Origin: Ehretia macrophylla
Lineage: Eukaryota > Streptophyta > Magnoliopsida > Boraginales > Ehretiaceae
Assembly: GCA_037974665.1 (NCBI GenBank)
Contig: CM075768.1
Location: forward strand, 11,213,001 to 11,277,000
Direction: 5' to 3'
Length of the DNA stretch: 64,000 nt
In this document: positions 25,201 to 35,725 of the stretch, one piece after another
How positions within the stretch are numbered: position 1 is the first letter of the stretch
How the letters are laid out: the number at the start of each line of letters is the position of its first letter
Made by a program: the position numbers and the translations under genes
The notes under the pieces: generated by a model
What the model saw: only the letters and a program-made list of their open reading frames with translations
Databases searched by the model: none
What the model was told of the DNA's origin: nothing

Positions 25201-25658
25201 ATCTAGCAGGTTGCCAAGATACTAAAAGATCCACTTCTGGAAATCTCTACATGCTAGCTGGAGGTGCTATTTCTTGAAGGAGTGCCAAGCAGTCACTCAT
25301 AGGTCCTTCCACTATGGAAGCAGAATTCATAGCTTGTTATGAGGTAACCAATCCTACAATATGGATGCGAAATTTTGTCATTGGGTTGCGTATTGTAGAT
25401 GGTGTTGAAATACCACTTAAACTATATTGTGACAATTTATCAACAGTCTTATATTCCAACAATAGAAGCTCGTCGAAGTCTAAGTATATAGACATTAAGT
25501 TTTTAGTTGTCAAGGAAAGGGTTCAGAGTAAGATAGTGTCAATTGAACATATAGGAAAAAACTCCATGCTTGCGGATCCGTTTACTAAAGGTTTACCACC
25601 CAAGGTCTTTCATGAGCATACTGCTCATATGGGTATTGTTTTATTTGATGGTATGTAG
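22287..25658 (+). pseudogene. Copia-2 gag end, protease, integrase, RT, RNase H
   Basis: Gag resumes at CVQEEDRL. The zinc knuckle is degraded (CYFFKKTGNVKKDC, second cysteine lost). The protease site reads WWINFGTTTH in place of WWIDSGATTH, so the catalytic aspartate and serine are both changed. Integrase includes HKRLGHISERKIQRL, LIHTDIYGP and VKSDRGNEYYGR. RT includes KPIGCKWIFKTK, MDVKTYFLNGDIEE and, after a missing stretch near 24677, YDDILLA. RNase H has STMEAEFIACYE, CDNLSTVLYSNN and LADPFTKGLP. Several TGA/TAG codons, many at former tryptophan or glutamine positions, interrupt it. Confidence 0.88.
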
Positions 25659-26540
25659 TTTTAGTAGGAGTCTATGTAAGTCTTCAGTTCCTTTCTTTAA
25701 CACTAGGTATGTTCAGTCTTCTACAGAATAAAGTTTATGGTTTTACTTCCATTTATTACTTTAAATGTTTTATCTTTCAATTGTAGTTTAACATAAGGTT
25801 TAAAATACTAAGGTTTGGTCTCACTACGGAATAAAGTTCGGGCCAATTGAAAATATGCATGTTTGAGATCACATTGCATGTAATTTTCAAGCCACACATC
25901 CATACTTGATCTATGTCATTGAATATATTTGGTATGGTGATCATTGATGGGTCTCATTATGGTATAATGTAACGAAGGCTACTTTGCTCTCATGCTGGTA
26001 TAAGAGAAAGACCAGATTATTTCGGAAGATGTTTTAAGAATATGTAGCATTTTTATACGCACATAAGGTTATCAAATATAATTGTCATCGGCATTACTCT
26101 ATAGCCCAAGTGAGTCAATTATATTTGGGCTACTATTTTAATTAGGATAATTAAGTGATCCATTGTGGTTAATCCTAATAAGACATTTTATTCAATATGG
26201 ACTCTGTAATGTGTGATATCCAATAGCAACCTAGTTAAGGCTTAGTGAGATTCTAATTAGGTTGTCTATATAGAAAGGTCTAAGGTTTTTGTTTTTTTTT
26301 GTTTTTCCCAGATTTCTCATTATAATTGTCATGGATTCAAGTACGTCATTCTTATAATTTTAAATTATGTAGTCCTGATATTCTAAGCGAAGTGTACGAA
26401 TTATGTCATAAAGTCTTTACAAGTGCTACATACTACGATTGGTCGGACCTAATAGTTACCTTTTATCTAAATGAAAGAAGAGGGAAAAACATGTCGATGG
26501 TCGAACTTAATAGTTATTTAACTAAATGAAAGAAGAGTGA
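25659..26540. other. Copia-2 3' region and flank, no gene
   Basis: After the RNase H stop comes noncoding sequence with LTR-like features (repeated GGTCTCA(C/T)TA, a T-rich run at 26290-26305), but I could not define LTR ends. The short ORF at 26326-26529 shows no family motif. Confidence 0.4.
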
Positions 26541-27113
26541 GAAAATTGGAGACGACACAATTTGGAGACAACATGTCGAGGAAGACGAATTGGAGACGAC
26601 ATGGGAAAGGAACCGAATCAGAAATGACTTATAAGGGGAGACGAATTTGAGATGAAAAAAAAAAACAACGATTTGGAGACGACATGTCAAGGGAGACGAA
26701 TTGGAGATGACATGGGAAGGGAGACGAATCAGAGACGACTTAAAAGGGGAGATGAATCTGAGACGAAAAAAAAAAGCGAGAGAATAGAGACGATATATTT
26801 AGGGAGACGAATTGGAGACGACATGGGATGGGAGACGAATAGGAGACGGCAAGGCAAGGAAGACGAATTAGAGATGGACTGTGAGGGAGACGAATTTCTT
26901 ATAGAGACGAACATCATTTGCAACGAAAGGGAGATGAAAAATGGCGACTATTTTGGTACGTCTGCTTTTCGTCACTATTTGAAACGAAATGAAGACGAAC
27001 TGCAATTTTTTCGACGACTCAAAGGGCGATAGTCGATTTTTGTCTCCTTTTAAAATTGGAAACGAAAAGGAGATGGAAATGGACCATATCCCTTTATGAT
27101 ATTTCTTGTAGTG
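26540..27113. mobile_element. CACTA-type element, right end with GGAGACGAA repeats
   Basis: The right edge reads ATTTCTTGTAGTG (27101-27113), the reverse complement of the CACTACAAGAAAT terminus typical of En/Spm (CACTA) elements. The preceding 500 bp is an irregular array of GGAGACGAAT- and GAGACGACATG-like units, as often found in CACTA subterminal regions. No matching left terminus or transposase was found, so it is truncated or its left end is worn. The 126-residue ORF across the array is a repeat artefact. Confidence 0.7.
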
Positions 27114-28104
27114 AAAGACAAAAAGAAGAATAAATAGAAATAAGAATATTAATGAACGTGCCGACTTCGTATTTATTTTCGATCGAGCAGTACCAGAAAT
27201 TTGAGTTTCCGCTGCACCTAATAACGTGGTAGCCTACCCGAAGCAGACTTGACTTTCTTTGTGTTTTGGTCTGAAAAATGAAAAACTTGATAAAGGCATC
27301 AGCCAATTCTCAAAGTGGGAACATTGCTGATCCCATCAAAATGTGACAAATTGTACCTAGTTTGTTCTGTCAACCCAATTTGCTGCATAGTTATTTCTTT
27401 CGTTAATTTGGCTATAAGAAAATTTAACACGAAGTATAAATTTTTTTATAAATTAATAATTAAAGTACTAATTTTGTAGTGTATGCGGAAAAATTTGTTC
27501 ATGAATTTGCTAAGTTTGTTCCACCTTTTAGCTTGCTGCAAATCGAGTATATAACACCAGATTATAGACTATTCTAGTTCACAACTTAAGTGGCTTAATT
27601 TGATTCCTGGAGAGTTTTTGGCAGAGAAACTAATTAGTATTCACTTAATACTAGTCATATATATTTTTTCTTCTTATATATGGATTAGTGGGAGAGTTAT
27701 GAGACGTTACTCAACTTTCCACTAACTTCCCGTTTGGTTGAGTTAGACCATCTTGTCAGAGAAGCTTGCACTTAAATATTTATATATTTTTAGACAAAAG
27801 AGTTAATTAACTCCTGCTACAAAAAGAAAAAAAAAATAGAGTTAAAAAATTATATGTAATAACCTCAGAAAAAATCTTTTTAGACCCGTTACATCCACTA
27901 GTGACTCAAAGTGGCAACTTCAAACACTTATTTGACGTGTTTTAGTTATAACTTGAGTGCTTTCGTAGCTTGCATTATTGCATAAAGACATACGTTTCTT
28001 AGAGCAAAAGCCTAAGGGTCCAGAAAATAGAAGAGAAAAGAATCAACGAGTAAAAGTAGAAAATTCTCAAACACGCACACGCACACACAAATAGAGAGAG
28101 ATAT
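27114..28104. other. Intergenic sequence 3' of the first MAPKKK gene
   Basis: AT-rich, with no ORF carrying motifs. It holds the presumed 3' untranslated region of the minus-strand kinase, including short CA/CG and GA runs at 28072-28100. No match to the downstream side of the second kinase gene was obvious. Confidence 0.5.
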
Positions 28105-29367
28105 TTATAGAAATTGAAATTGATTAATGACTGATTTTTGTTTGTGTCTGTCAAAATGAAGATTGCTAACTATATTTCTCTCTTCTATTGATGCTTCGCT
28201 CATCAAAGAACTACCACAACTATCATTATAACAACTAACACAACCTACTATACTATTCATTAATTTTTCACAACTTCCTCTGCTTTCCAGGTCCATATCA
28301 TTACTAGTAAAATCTGCCGTTGACCCACAAACCACCATGTCTTCTTCTCCATCTCTCTCATCTTCACTGCTTCTAATTGTGATCCACGTATCATCCCATG
28401 TCCAGTTTGCCTTTCCTGAGTTCAAATACACAGTTTTCATCCTCTGACATGGAGAATTCGATAAACTTGATTGGATCATCTCACAAGAAGATTCTGATTC
28501 CTCCACACAACTCCAAATCCCTTTATCAAGTATACTAGTTGGAGAACTTGAATCAAATTCTCGAATATGCTTTGCGTTGGGATTCAATTCGTCAAGAAAC
28601 GGATGATTCAGGAGCTGTTTAGCCGTCCATCGCTCTTTCGGATCTCTTCTCAAGCACTGACTCAAGAAATCCTTTGCTTGTTCAGATAGGAAATCTGGAA
28701 ACTTTGGTAATTCACCAGAAAACGCAATCTGATACAGCACTGATGCTGGCGTGGTCACGTTAGGCCACGGCGAACCACCCGTGGCCATTTCGATAATTGT
28801 ACATCCAAGTGCCCATATATCAGCTGGAAACCCCTGCTCCTCCCCACGAGCCACCTCCGGCGCCATGAACATTGGTGTACCGCCAATTCGTAATCTGTCA
28901 GCTTGCTGATCCCCTGAATTTGGCCGCTTGGAACAACCAAAGTCGCAGATTTTGACACCACTTTCAGCGAACAAAATGTTACGCCCTTTAACATCGCAGT
29001 GTGCTATGCGATTCGAATGCAAATACTCTAATCCTTGTACAATTTGCCTTGTGTAGCAACTAATCATCGATTCATCAAGCTGACCACCCTGCTTGCGAAT
29101 AGCATCAGTTAGTGTTCCACCAGGAACATACTCCATCATAAGATTGAACATACGCTTATTGTTCTCCATTGTAATGTCGCACCCCTTGTAAGCAACTATA
29201 TGAGGAGAACTCAAGGTGGACATAATCTTCTGCTCTCTTTGCAACAACTCGGATTGTGACAATTCAACAGACTTCACGGCGAAAATGTCACCACATTGAT
29301 GCGAGACAGCAATGGAAACGCTAGCAGAAGAGCCGTGGCCTATGGTGTGCCCTCTAGTCCAGTTCAT
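28105..29367 (-). CDS. MAPKKK17/18: MAPKKK17/18-like protein kinase (copy 1)
   Basis: An intact single-exon gene of 420 codons. The N-terminal MNWTRG and the kinase sequence match the plant MEKK subgroup MAPKKK15-18. Kinase domain about residues 3-264: glycine loop IGHGSSASV (9-17), ATP-binding K32 in FAVKS, likely helix-C E45, catalytic loop HCDVKGRN (123-130; D125, N130), DFG 142-144, GT-P-FMAPE ending at 171 and LGC-IIEMATG. The cysteine before the catalytic aspartate makes it a non-RD kinase, as in this subgroup. The C-terminal about 150 residues are serine-rich and regulatory in character. Family members phosphorylate MAP kinase kinases, notably MKK3 in ABA and stress signalling. The start is chosen because it matches the family N-terminus and its paralogue. 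Function in this plant is inferred. Confidence 0.93.
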   Translation of the reverse strand: MNWTRGHTIGHGSSASVSIAVSHQCGDIFAVKSVELSQSELLQREQKIMSTLSSPHIVAYKGCDITMENNKRMFNLMMEYVPGGTLTDAIRKQGGQLDESMISCYTRQIVQGLEYLHSNRIAHCDVKGRNILFAESGVKICDFGCSKRPNSGDQQADRLRIGGTPMFMAPEVARGEEQGFPADIWALGCTIIEMATGGSPWPNVTTPASVLYQIAFSGELPKFPDFLSEQAKDFLSQCLRRDPKERWTAKQLLNHPFLDELNPNAKHIREFDSSSPTSILDKGIWSCVEESESSCEMIQSSLSNSPCQRMKTVYLNSGKANWTWDDTWITIRSSEDERDGEEDMVVCGSTADFTSNDMDLESRGSCEKLMNSIVGCVSCYNDSCGSSLMSEASIEERNIVSNLHFDRHKQKSVINQFQFL

Positions 29368-29429
29368 CTTTGAGAGAGTTTAGTAACAACCTCGAAACTT
29401 TGCTTTGAGTTGTGTTTAGTTGGCTAGAG

Positions 29430-29441
29430 CCTTTTTATATA
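29430..29441 (-). promoter_or_regulatory. TATA box, MAPKKK copy 1
   Basis: TATATAAAAAGG on the minus strand, about 65 bp upstream of the start codon. The second copy has TATATAAAAGG at the matching place. Confidence 0.75.
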
Positions 29442-29571
29442 GCGAGAGTGCCATAAGATGAGCCTTTGTGAAAGTGTTGTCCAAATTAGTTGGGTAGATG
29501 CTTTTTGTATTGGTGGCAATTTTCATCTATCTCTGTTAAGAGTTGACGATTCCTTAAGGGAAATTTTACAA

Positions 29572-29656
29572 CGTGGCAAAAGTTTTGTGGGGGTTGGACA
29601 GCTTGAGTAGGCATTGGGCGGCCATTACTTGGCAAAATGGTAAGTCAAAACGTGGC
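29572..29656 (-). promoter_or_regulatory. Two ABRE-core sites (ACGTGGC), MAPKKK copy 1
   Basis: ACGTGGC occurs at 29572-29578 and 29650-29656 on the + strand (GCCACGT on the gene strand), about 205 and 283 bp upstream of the start codon. Both are kept in the second copy. ABRE cores bind bZIP factors of the ABF/AREB group, and MAPKKK17/18 genes are known to be ABA-induced; a link here is inference. Confidence 0.55.
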
Positions 29657-30300
29657 AGCATATGGAAAAAGGCCGCATAGATGGGGAATGATTTTCAGAT
29701 GTAATTTCGGTTAGATTGACGTTCCTCTACTTACATGAAGGTGGGAAACACGCAACAATCTACTTATCGTTGTCAATAGGCTTTACATACATGTAGGGCA
29801 TCTCTTTCTGACTAATTGATATTCGTTTAAATTAATAAAATAATTTTATATCATTTGATAGGTAAAATTAAAAATGATGTTTCCTTAACGTAGAGTCATG
29901 TTTCTCGAAGTTTGAAACTTATAATGTAAATTTGAAAGGACTTTTAAAAGTAATTTCCAGTTATCTGAGAAAAAAATTAGAAAAGTTAAGGATGAGGTAG
30001 ATTTGATTGGATAATCAAAACACTCAACTTGGATGCTTTGTTTTGTATGAAGGTGCCATGACTTTGAAAATAAGTTTGGTAGTTTTGGTTGTGGTAAAGT
30101 GGATTCACGCAACGAAGTGGTTGGTTATTGGTTTCTACATATTCGTCTTTTCTGTAGATTAATCCTCTTTTTGGCAGTTTATATTCAATTCTCAGTCTGA
30201 AAAATATCATGTTTTTACATGTTTATTGCTGCTGCGTCATGTCATTTGTGAAGTCCACCAACCAGGAAGGAATTCAATCTTAACAAGTCAACACTGTAGA

Positions 30301-31499
30301 AACCTTCGTTGGTTTGTACATATCCTATTAGCACATTCAGAGAATTTGACCAATGAGCATGTTGCTTAGATAACGAAAAATTACTTTTAACAAGCAAGGT
30401 CAATACACCAACTATACCGGATGCGATGCCTCGGGGAATGGTTTATTAATACTGGGGTGAAATCGCTTCTGCAAGAATACGGGTTTGACACTCTCTATTA
30501 CTCTGGTGTGACACTCTTAACTGACCTGGTGCATGTGTGGGGACGCACCGCTACACTTAAGGGTTCACCAATTGGTGGTCGAACTCCGCTAATTGAGTTC
30601 TCTCGTTGTCTTTAAAATAAAATAAAAAAGAGGAAAAAACCGATACTAGATGCGATGATGCAATTATCATAGCACATTTGAATATATTCTTAATTTGCAA
30701 CAATTGATTTCTATTATAACGTTATAACATTATGAGACAATCCATGGACAAGTGCCCACCTCCCCCCTACCCCAACCAAAAAAAAGAAAAAAGAGAGAGA
30801 GAGAAGGAAGAACTCAAAAAGATATAAGAATGTATTTGGTTATCTCGATCTACTTGGGTGCCCGGGAGCTAGCCAACATCATTTTCATGAACAATTAGTC
30901 AATTGACTAGGGTTAGTGTTTTTACAAGAAATCTCTAGCCAAATCTAAAGTAAAGTGAGTTCATTAAAATTTTGTAAACATAGGACATTTCCTCATTACT
31001 TTTTAGATAGTACAATATTTTTTATCTGTTGCAACACTTATAATCTATTACAAAATAACTAAAAACTGTTACAAATAACTTTAGTAATTACATATGGTCT
31101 TATTGCAAATTCTTTATTAGAACGATCTTTCTAAATAATGAGCTCAATTAAACTATGATTTAAAACCATTGTCAAAATAAAGTAATCTAATAAGAAATTA
31201 TCAACAAAAAGTGATAAAAATAAATAAATAAATAAATTAACCATTGTAAAAAAAATTGTAGTTTATATAACAATTAAAAAGTTGTTGCAATAATTAAAAC
31301 ACCTATTGTAACTAAATTTTCATTTTTCAATTAAAGTATTTTAAAAGGGTTCTATAATGTTGTAGTGAGAAATTATATCCATTCTGAATATGTCCTTTTT
31401 AGTGGTTCGTAACTTCGAAATCAAGATTTGATGAATTTCAATATGGAAAAAAGTACAAGAACAGGCAAAATGATTACACAAATAAATGGCGTAATCGAT
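30301..31499. other. Intergenic spacer, with SINE and a CACTA-like end
   Basis: No gene. It contains the SINE at 30429-30642 (separate entry). The part 30970-31370 is rich in short GTTGCAA-, GTTACAA- and TTGTAAC-type words and ends TGTTGTAGTG near 31361-31370, which resembles a CACTA right terminus (CACTACAAC reversed). No left terminus was found, so this last call is weak. Confidence 0.4.
30429..30642 (+). mobile_element. SINE with 15-bp target-site duplication
   Basis: A 214-bp, relatively GC-rich insertion ends in the A-rich tail TTTAAAATAAAATAAAAAAG and is flanked by ATACCGGATGCGATG (30414-30428) and ATACTAGATGCGATG (30643-30657), identical at 13 of 15 positions. About 60 bp in, GGGTTTGACACTC resembles a pol III B box; an A-box candidate is less clear. 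These are hallmarks of a tRNA-derived SINE inserted by target-primed reverse transcription. The 64-residue ORF inside is not a gene. It lies about 1.05 kb upstream of MAPKKK copy 1, just outside the conserved promoter block. Confidence 0.75.
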
Positions 31500-32606
31500 G
31501 AATTGCAAGCCCTTTACGAAGATACCTTGGTTCATGCATGCAATGCCCTCAGGAACCTAAAGGTACTACTTTAATTTTGTTGAATTTGCTTATCACGAAA
31601 AGATCTTATCTATGAATCTTGTACCTTTGCTTGTCTTGCGGACATCATTCATAATTATAAGAAGCTTCTCTTTTTCATCTGTCTAATTTTTCAAGTAATT
31701 AATTGGAGAGAAATAGACAGCTTATGTCCATCTACCATCTTATTCGAAAGAACATTTTATAGCATCAATCAAAGAAAACTAACTTCAAGTAATTCTAATA
31801 GTTAAGAGTTGGGTAAGATGATCGGATAGCAACTAATTATACTCAAAGATTCTGAATTTTAATTACGACTTCAGCCTCCATTGTACCCAAAAAAAAAACA
31901 CTTCAAGTAGTACTACAATTGATTTTTTTTTTCCTACCTATAACTCAATATATAATAGCATTCTTCATCAATTAAAAATTCTAATTAGAAAAAAAAAAAT
32001 TAAACTTCTAAATAAATAAGTTGACATGTTGGGACGAATTAGAATTTTTTATCGGTAGGAGCTGTAATATATAATTTGATGATCCTATTAATATATTTTT
32101 CCAGCAAGAATTAATTAATTTTTTGGAATAAATATAGATAGATATTTATAGGATATTATATTATAGGATCAACCCTACTGATCTCCCTAAGTTACCCTTG
32201 TTCACATGCCGATTGAAAACCTATATATATATATATAGATATAAATTCTCTTTATGCTCGTAATTGATACGGGTAAATACAACCACAGTGTCATGTGGTA
32301 GGTATACTCCGATCCGGTTCAAGTACTTTAATTCAATTGCTAAAATAGTGAGAATCCAAATCAATATATACGCCTTTGACAATTGAAGAAGGATAATGAG
32401 TTGGTAAGAGGCAGATTCATAAAAGATATTTAAGATAAAGTGTAATAGAAGTTGTAACTAATAGAAGCTGTAACTAATTATACCTAAAGGTGACATTATT
32501 CTTTTCAAACACTTACAAAAGTAATAATAAAAGGTAGAGTTTAGTTAGTTGTAAAGTAAGAGCCGAAGGACCACCTCCTCACTCCCCATTGTGTTTCATG
32601 TACACA

Positions 32607-33249
32607 TGGTGGACTCATATATTCACATTTAGAGTGTGTATTCGTATAATAAGAGAGTTTAGTATGTGCACAAAGTATTCAATATAATAATTTTTTTTAA
32701 AAAAAAAATACCCAAAAACAAGAATTTTTTTTTTGGATGAAGTGCACTAGACCCTCTTATACTTTAGCGAAGGTGCACAACACCCCCCTATAATTTAAAA
32801 ATTCCCTGAACTAGTTCCTATAAGTGCACAACACCCCCCCTACAATTATAAAAGCAGTCATATTTAACGGATTTTGTAAAAGAGACGTAAATACCCTCAT
32901 TTTTTTTCATTTCTCCCTTTTGTCATTTCCTCTTTTGTTTAGACAAAAAAAAAATGGTAATTTGGTCAATTCATATAATTATTTAATGAATAAATTCGTT
33001 AAAAATAAAAAAAAATAAAATCTTACTTAACGCGTGTGAAATACACTCTCCGTTAAACTTAACGGATTTTTTAACAGTAGGAGGGTGTTGTGCACTTTTG
33101 AAAAACTACAAGAACTAACTCAAGAAGTTTTTAAACTATACGAGGGTGTTGTGCACTTTCACTAAAATATAAAAAAGTCTGATGTACTTTTTTTTTTTTT
33201 TTTTTTTTTTCTTTCAAAGTGAGGATGTGCACGCTTGTATCTACCGCTG
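32607..33249. mobile_element. hAT-like MITE, carrying a nested MITE
   Basis: An exact 8-bp duplication, TGTACACA, flanks it (32599-32606 and 33250-33257). The left end reads TGGTGGACTC and the right end, reversed, CAGCGGTAGATAC, both related to the CAGTGGCGGA-type hAT terminus. Its body (GTGTGTATTCGTATAATAAG; CAAAGTATTCAATATAATAA) matches the short element at 35560-35725, which lacks the inner insertion. Confidence 0.7.
32735..33190. mobile_element. Foldback MITE nested in the hAT-like element
   Basis: About 455 bp with long imperfect inverted ends. Left, GTGCACAACACCCCCCTATA occurs twice in variant form; the reverse complement of the right end repeats GTGCACAACACCCTC twice. Outer ends are AAGTGCACTAGAC and, reversed, AAGTACATCAGAC. 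A related 35560-35725 element shows the site without this insert. The target lay in a T-run, so the duplication cannot be defined. No coding capacity. Confidence 0.7.
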
Positions 33250-34895
33250 TGTACACACCAATTCTAGTCACGATAGGTGAGGCTCATAAATAGACCTAGT
33301 TACAACGTGATAGGTACAATTCGAAATACATAACTACTTCCCTGAGATGTAGGATTACAAATGTTTGAATAACTTATCCATTTGAAGAGTTGGACAATAA
33401 ATGTGACTTTTCCTCATGAATGATACTAGTCAACCTGTGGTTTTGTGTCAGAAAATACAAAAATAATAAAGAAGATAATTAATTTAAACCATTTAGTGCA
33501 TAATAATACATGGCAACAAATTAATGTAAACGAGCATCACTTAACATAACTTTTTTCAGTACAAGCTGGAATTAGACATAAAATCAGAAGGGAGCTATAA
33601 ATAATTAGCTTCCGTCACATGCTAGAAAGTACTCGATGTAAAAGTAATGTTCTTGAGAAAACATATTCCTCTATATACACATTAATTTCAAATCTCACTT
33701 TCCTTTTTTCTTAATTAATATCACAAATATATTGCACTTTTAGATAGTCTTTTTTTTTAATGGATGTAACTTAAACTGTGAGCTGGCCTCGTTAAAGTAT
33801 TGGAAAGAATTTAAATTTGTGGTAAATAGTAATTAACAAAAAAGATAAAAATCCTTTCTACCAATCAAAGCTTAGTACATCTAACCATTTTTATATATTA
33901 CGCTCAAGCAGTGGCAGGGCAAGAAGCTAGTGGTTTGGGGGTAAACTTATGACCAGTTGGGACACTTATATATAATAAGTATAATATAATAATTTTTTTT
34001 CTTTTGTCAAATAAAAAAAATTTAAATTTAAGATATACACAAGCATATTCCCACAATAACGTAATTTTTCCATTGTGCTCAAATCACAACAAAAAAATAT
34101 ATACTACGCTCAACTAAATATACAAATGATTGGGTATACGAAAACCTAACAATGACACTTGTCATTCTAGCATTTCTCTTACCGTAGTTGCCACAAAAAA
34201 GTTGCAATAATGCACACTATTCTATTTTCATATTTTTGTACAAGTAATTTCCCAACCAATATTTAAATGTATTTGGAAATTTCGAGAGTAATAATTGAGG
34301 AGCTAACAGGTCCAAAAGCAACCACGCACGCTTGTGTAGTTGGCAGGGCGGACCTATATATGTTGCATTGCACACCCTTAATTTTTTTTTTTTAAAAAAA
34401 AAAAAATCTTTTTTTTATTTTTATTTTTTTAAAAAAATTATTATATTAGACACTTTTAATATACTTTAACCTCTCTCATTACACGAGACAAACTCTAAAT
34501 TTAAGTGTATGGATCCGCTTGGCATACTATCTCGTGAGGCAAGCTATTTTAATTAGTCACGAGGTAACAGTTAAAGGCATGGGGTGCTCTATATATGGAC
34601 CACCTCATCTATCTTATTGTAAACGTTTATGTTTTGGACTTTTGAGTGACGTGAATGAGAGTTTTGCTTTCCTATGCTATGATGAGTTGGTTAGCCGGCT
34701 AATGTTAAAAGAGCAGGCAGTTATTGACGTTCAATTGAAGACTTCTGAGTGGGCATTACAAAGATTCATGGCTTGACATGTGTGGTTGGTTGGCTAGATT
34801 AGTAATATAATACTTCAGGCCTAACTATTAACCTTTCTGTTAATTTGTTGGGTTTAATAAATAATAATAATGAATTTAAGTTATTATAAATTATA

Positions 34896-35413
34896 AGGTG
34901 AATAGTTTTGGACTTCTCTGTGGTCAAGTGAAACTAGCTATAACTCCTCTGTGGTCTAACAAATATAGCCGGACCCTCCCTGTGGTCAATCCGTTGATGT
35001 ACATCACTCCCCTCCATCAAATTTTCTGTCATTTTTGATGAAAAGTGTGACAAACGCGCTTAAAATGTGATTTTTATTAGTTTTTAACGTATTTAATAAT
35101 AAAATAATATTAGTAATTAAAAAAAAAATTATTTTTTTCTTTTTTCTTTTCATTTTCACCTATTTTTTTATTTATTACTAAATTTTAAAAAAAAAATTAA
35201 AAAAATCATCTAGTTGAATACGTTAAAAACCAATAAAAATCGTATTTTATTCTCATGTGGTACATATGCCGTCAGTTTTGACGAAAAATTTGACGGAGTG
35301 GGACGGTGTGCATTAACGGGTGGACCATAGGGGGGTCCGGCTATATTTGTTAGACTACAAGAGGGTTATAACTAGTTTCACTTGACCACAGGGGGGTCCG
35401 AGGCTATTCACCC
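34896..35413. mobile_element. Mutator-like MITE, 9-bp TSD
   Basis: A 518-bp foldback element with ends AGGTGAATAG and GGGTGAATAG (reversed) is flanked by TAAATTATA at 34887-34895 and 35414-35422. Inverted ends extend through CTGTGGTCAAGTGAAACTAG and CGGACCC segments. Nine-base duplications are typical of Mutator-like elements. A second copy lies at 45047-45555. Confidence 0.8.
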
Positions 35414-35423
35414 TAAATTATAT

Positions 35424-35555
35424 ACATAATTCATACAAAATTAATATGGGACGAGATGTTATAAACTTCCTCCTTAAATACACAATGTCTTCATTGCGTC
35501 AGACATAACATAATAACAGCTCAAGACCACCAGACTCTTGCTCTGATACTACCTG
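35424..35555. other. LTR-end fragment with primer-site-like sequence
   Basis: On the minus strand 35540-35555 reads GGTAGTATCAGAGC, close to the tRNA-Met primer site, and adjoins AT-rich sequence containing ATATGGGACGAGATG and TTCCTCCTTAAATACA on the + strand. This looks like the edge of an old LTR retrotransposon; nothing else of it was found. Confidence 0.4.
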
Positions 35556-35559
35556 TAAT

Positions 35560-35725
35560 CAGTGGCAGATCCAGACATCCACACTCAAGGTGTGCATTCG
35601 TACAGTAATAGAGTTTAGGATGTGTACAAAGTATCAAATATAATAATTTTTCTATTAAAAAAAATTCCAAAAACAAAGATTTTTTATTTTTTTTCGAAGG
35701 TGAGGATGTGCTAAGTCCCCCACTG
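35560..35725. mobile_element. Short hAT-like MITE, 8-bp TSD
   Basis: 166 bp starting CAGTGGCAGATCC and ending CCCCCACTG, flanked by CCTGTAAT (35552-35559) and CCTATAAT (35726-35733), one mismatch. The internal sequence matches the outer element of 32607-33249. Confidence 0.75.

Larger units (their letters stand above)
11357..26330 (+). mobile_element. Copia-2, degenerate Ty1/copia element split by a Gypsy insertion
   Basis: Leader sequence (11357-12530) is followed by gag (12535-13080), then the 9.2-kb Gypsy element, then the rest of gag, protease, integrase, RT and RNase H (22287-25658), and 3' sequence to about 26330. Gag phase is preserved across the Gypsy insertion. The start and end are my estimates: I could not align two terminal LTRs by eye. 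Many stops show it is inactive. Confidence 0.75.
29368..30300 (-). promoter_or_regulatory. Promoter region of MAPKKK copy 1
   Basis: About 930 bp upstream of the start matches, in inverted orientation, the region upstream of the second kinase gene (about 40350-41363). Shared landmarks include CACTTTCACAAAG, the GGACAGCTTGAGTAGGC block, the GGATAATCAAAACACTCAACTT block (30009) and GTGAAGTCCACCAACCA at 30250. Conservation ends near 30290. Preservation of so much noncoding sequence reflects shared duplication and may also reflect function. Confidence 0.75.

Noticed and set aside
26652..27032. 126-codon ORF rich in RRIGDDMG repeats
   Set aside because: It is the translation of the GGAGACGAA-type repeat, not a protein gene.
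28755..28994. ORF overlapping MAPKKK copy 1 in another frame (a similar one overlaps copy 2)
   Set aside because: Shadow of the kinase gene; it persists only because the gene is duplicated.
30421..30615. 64-codon ORF
   Set aside because: It lies almost entirely inside the SINE with clear target-site duplications.
30970..31370. Complete CACTA element ending in GTTGTAGTG
   Set aside because: No left CACTACAAC terminus was found upstream, so only a possible end is noted.
34519..34776. 85-codon ORF in block A
   Set aside because: The matching segment in block B (46490-46740) has insertions and deletions that break the frame, and no domain is recognisable.
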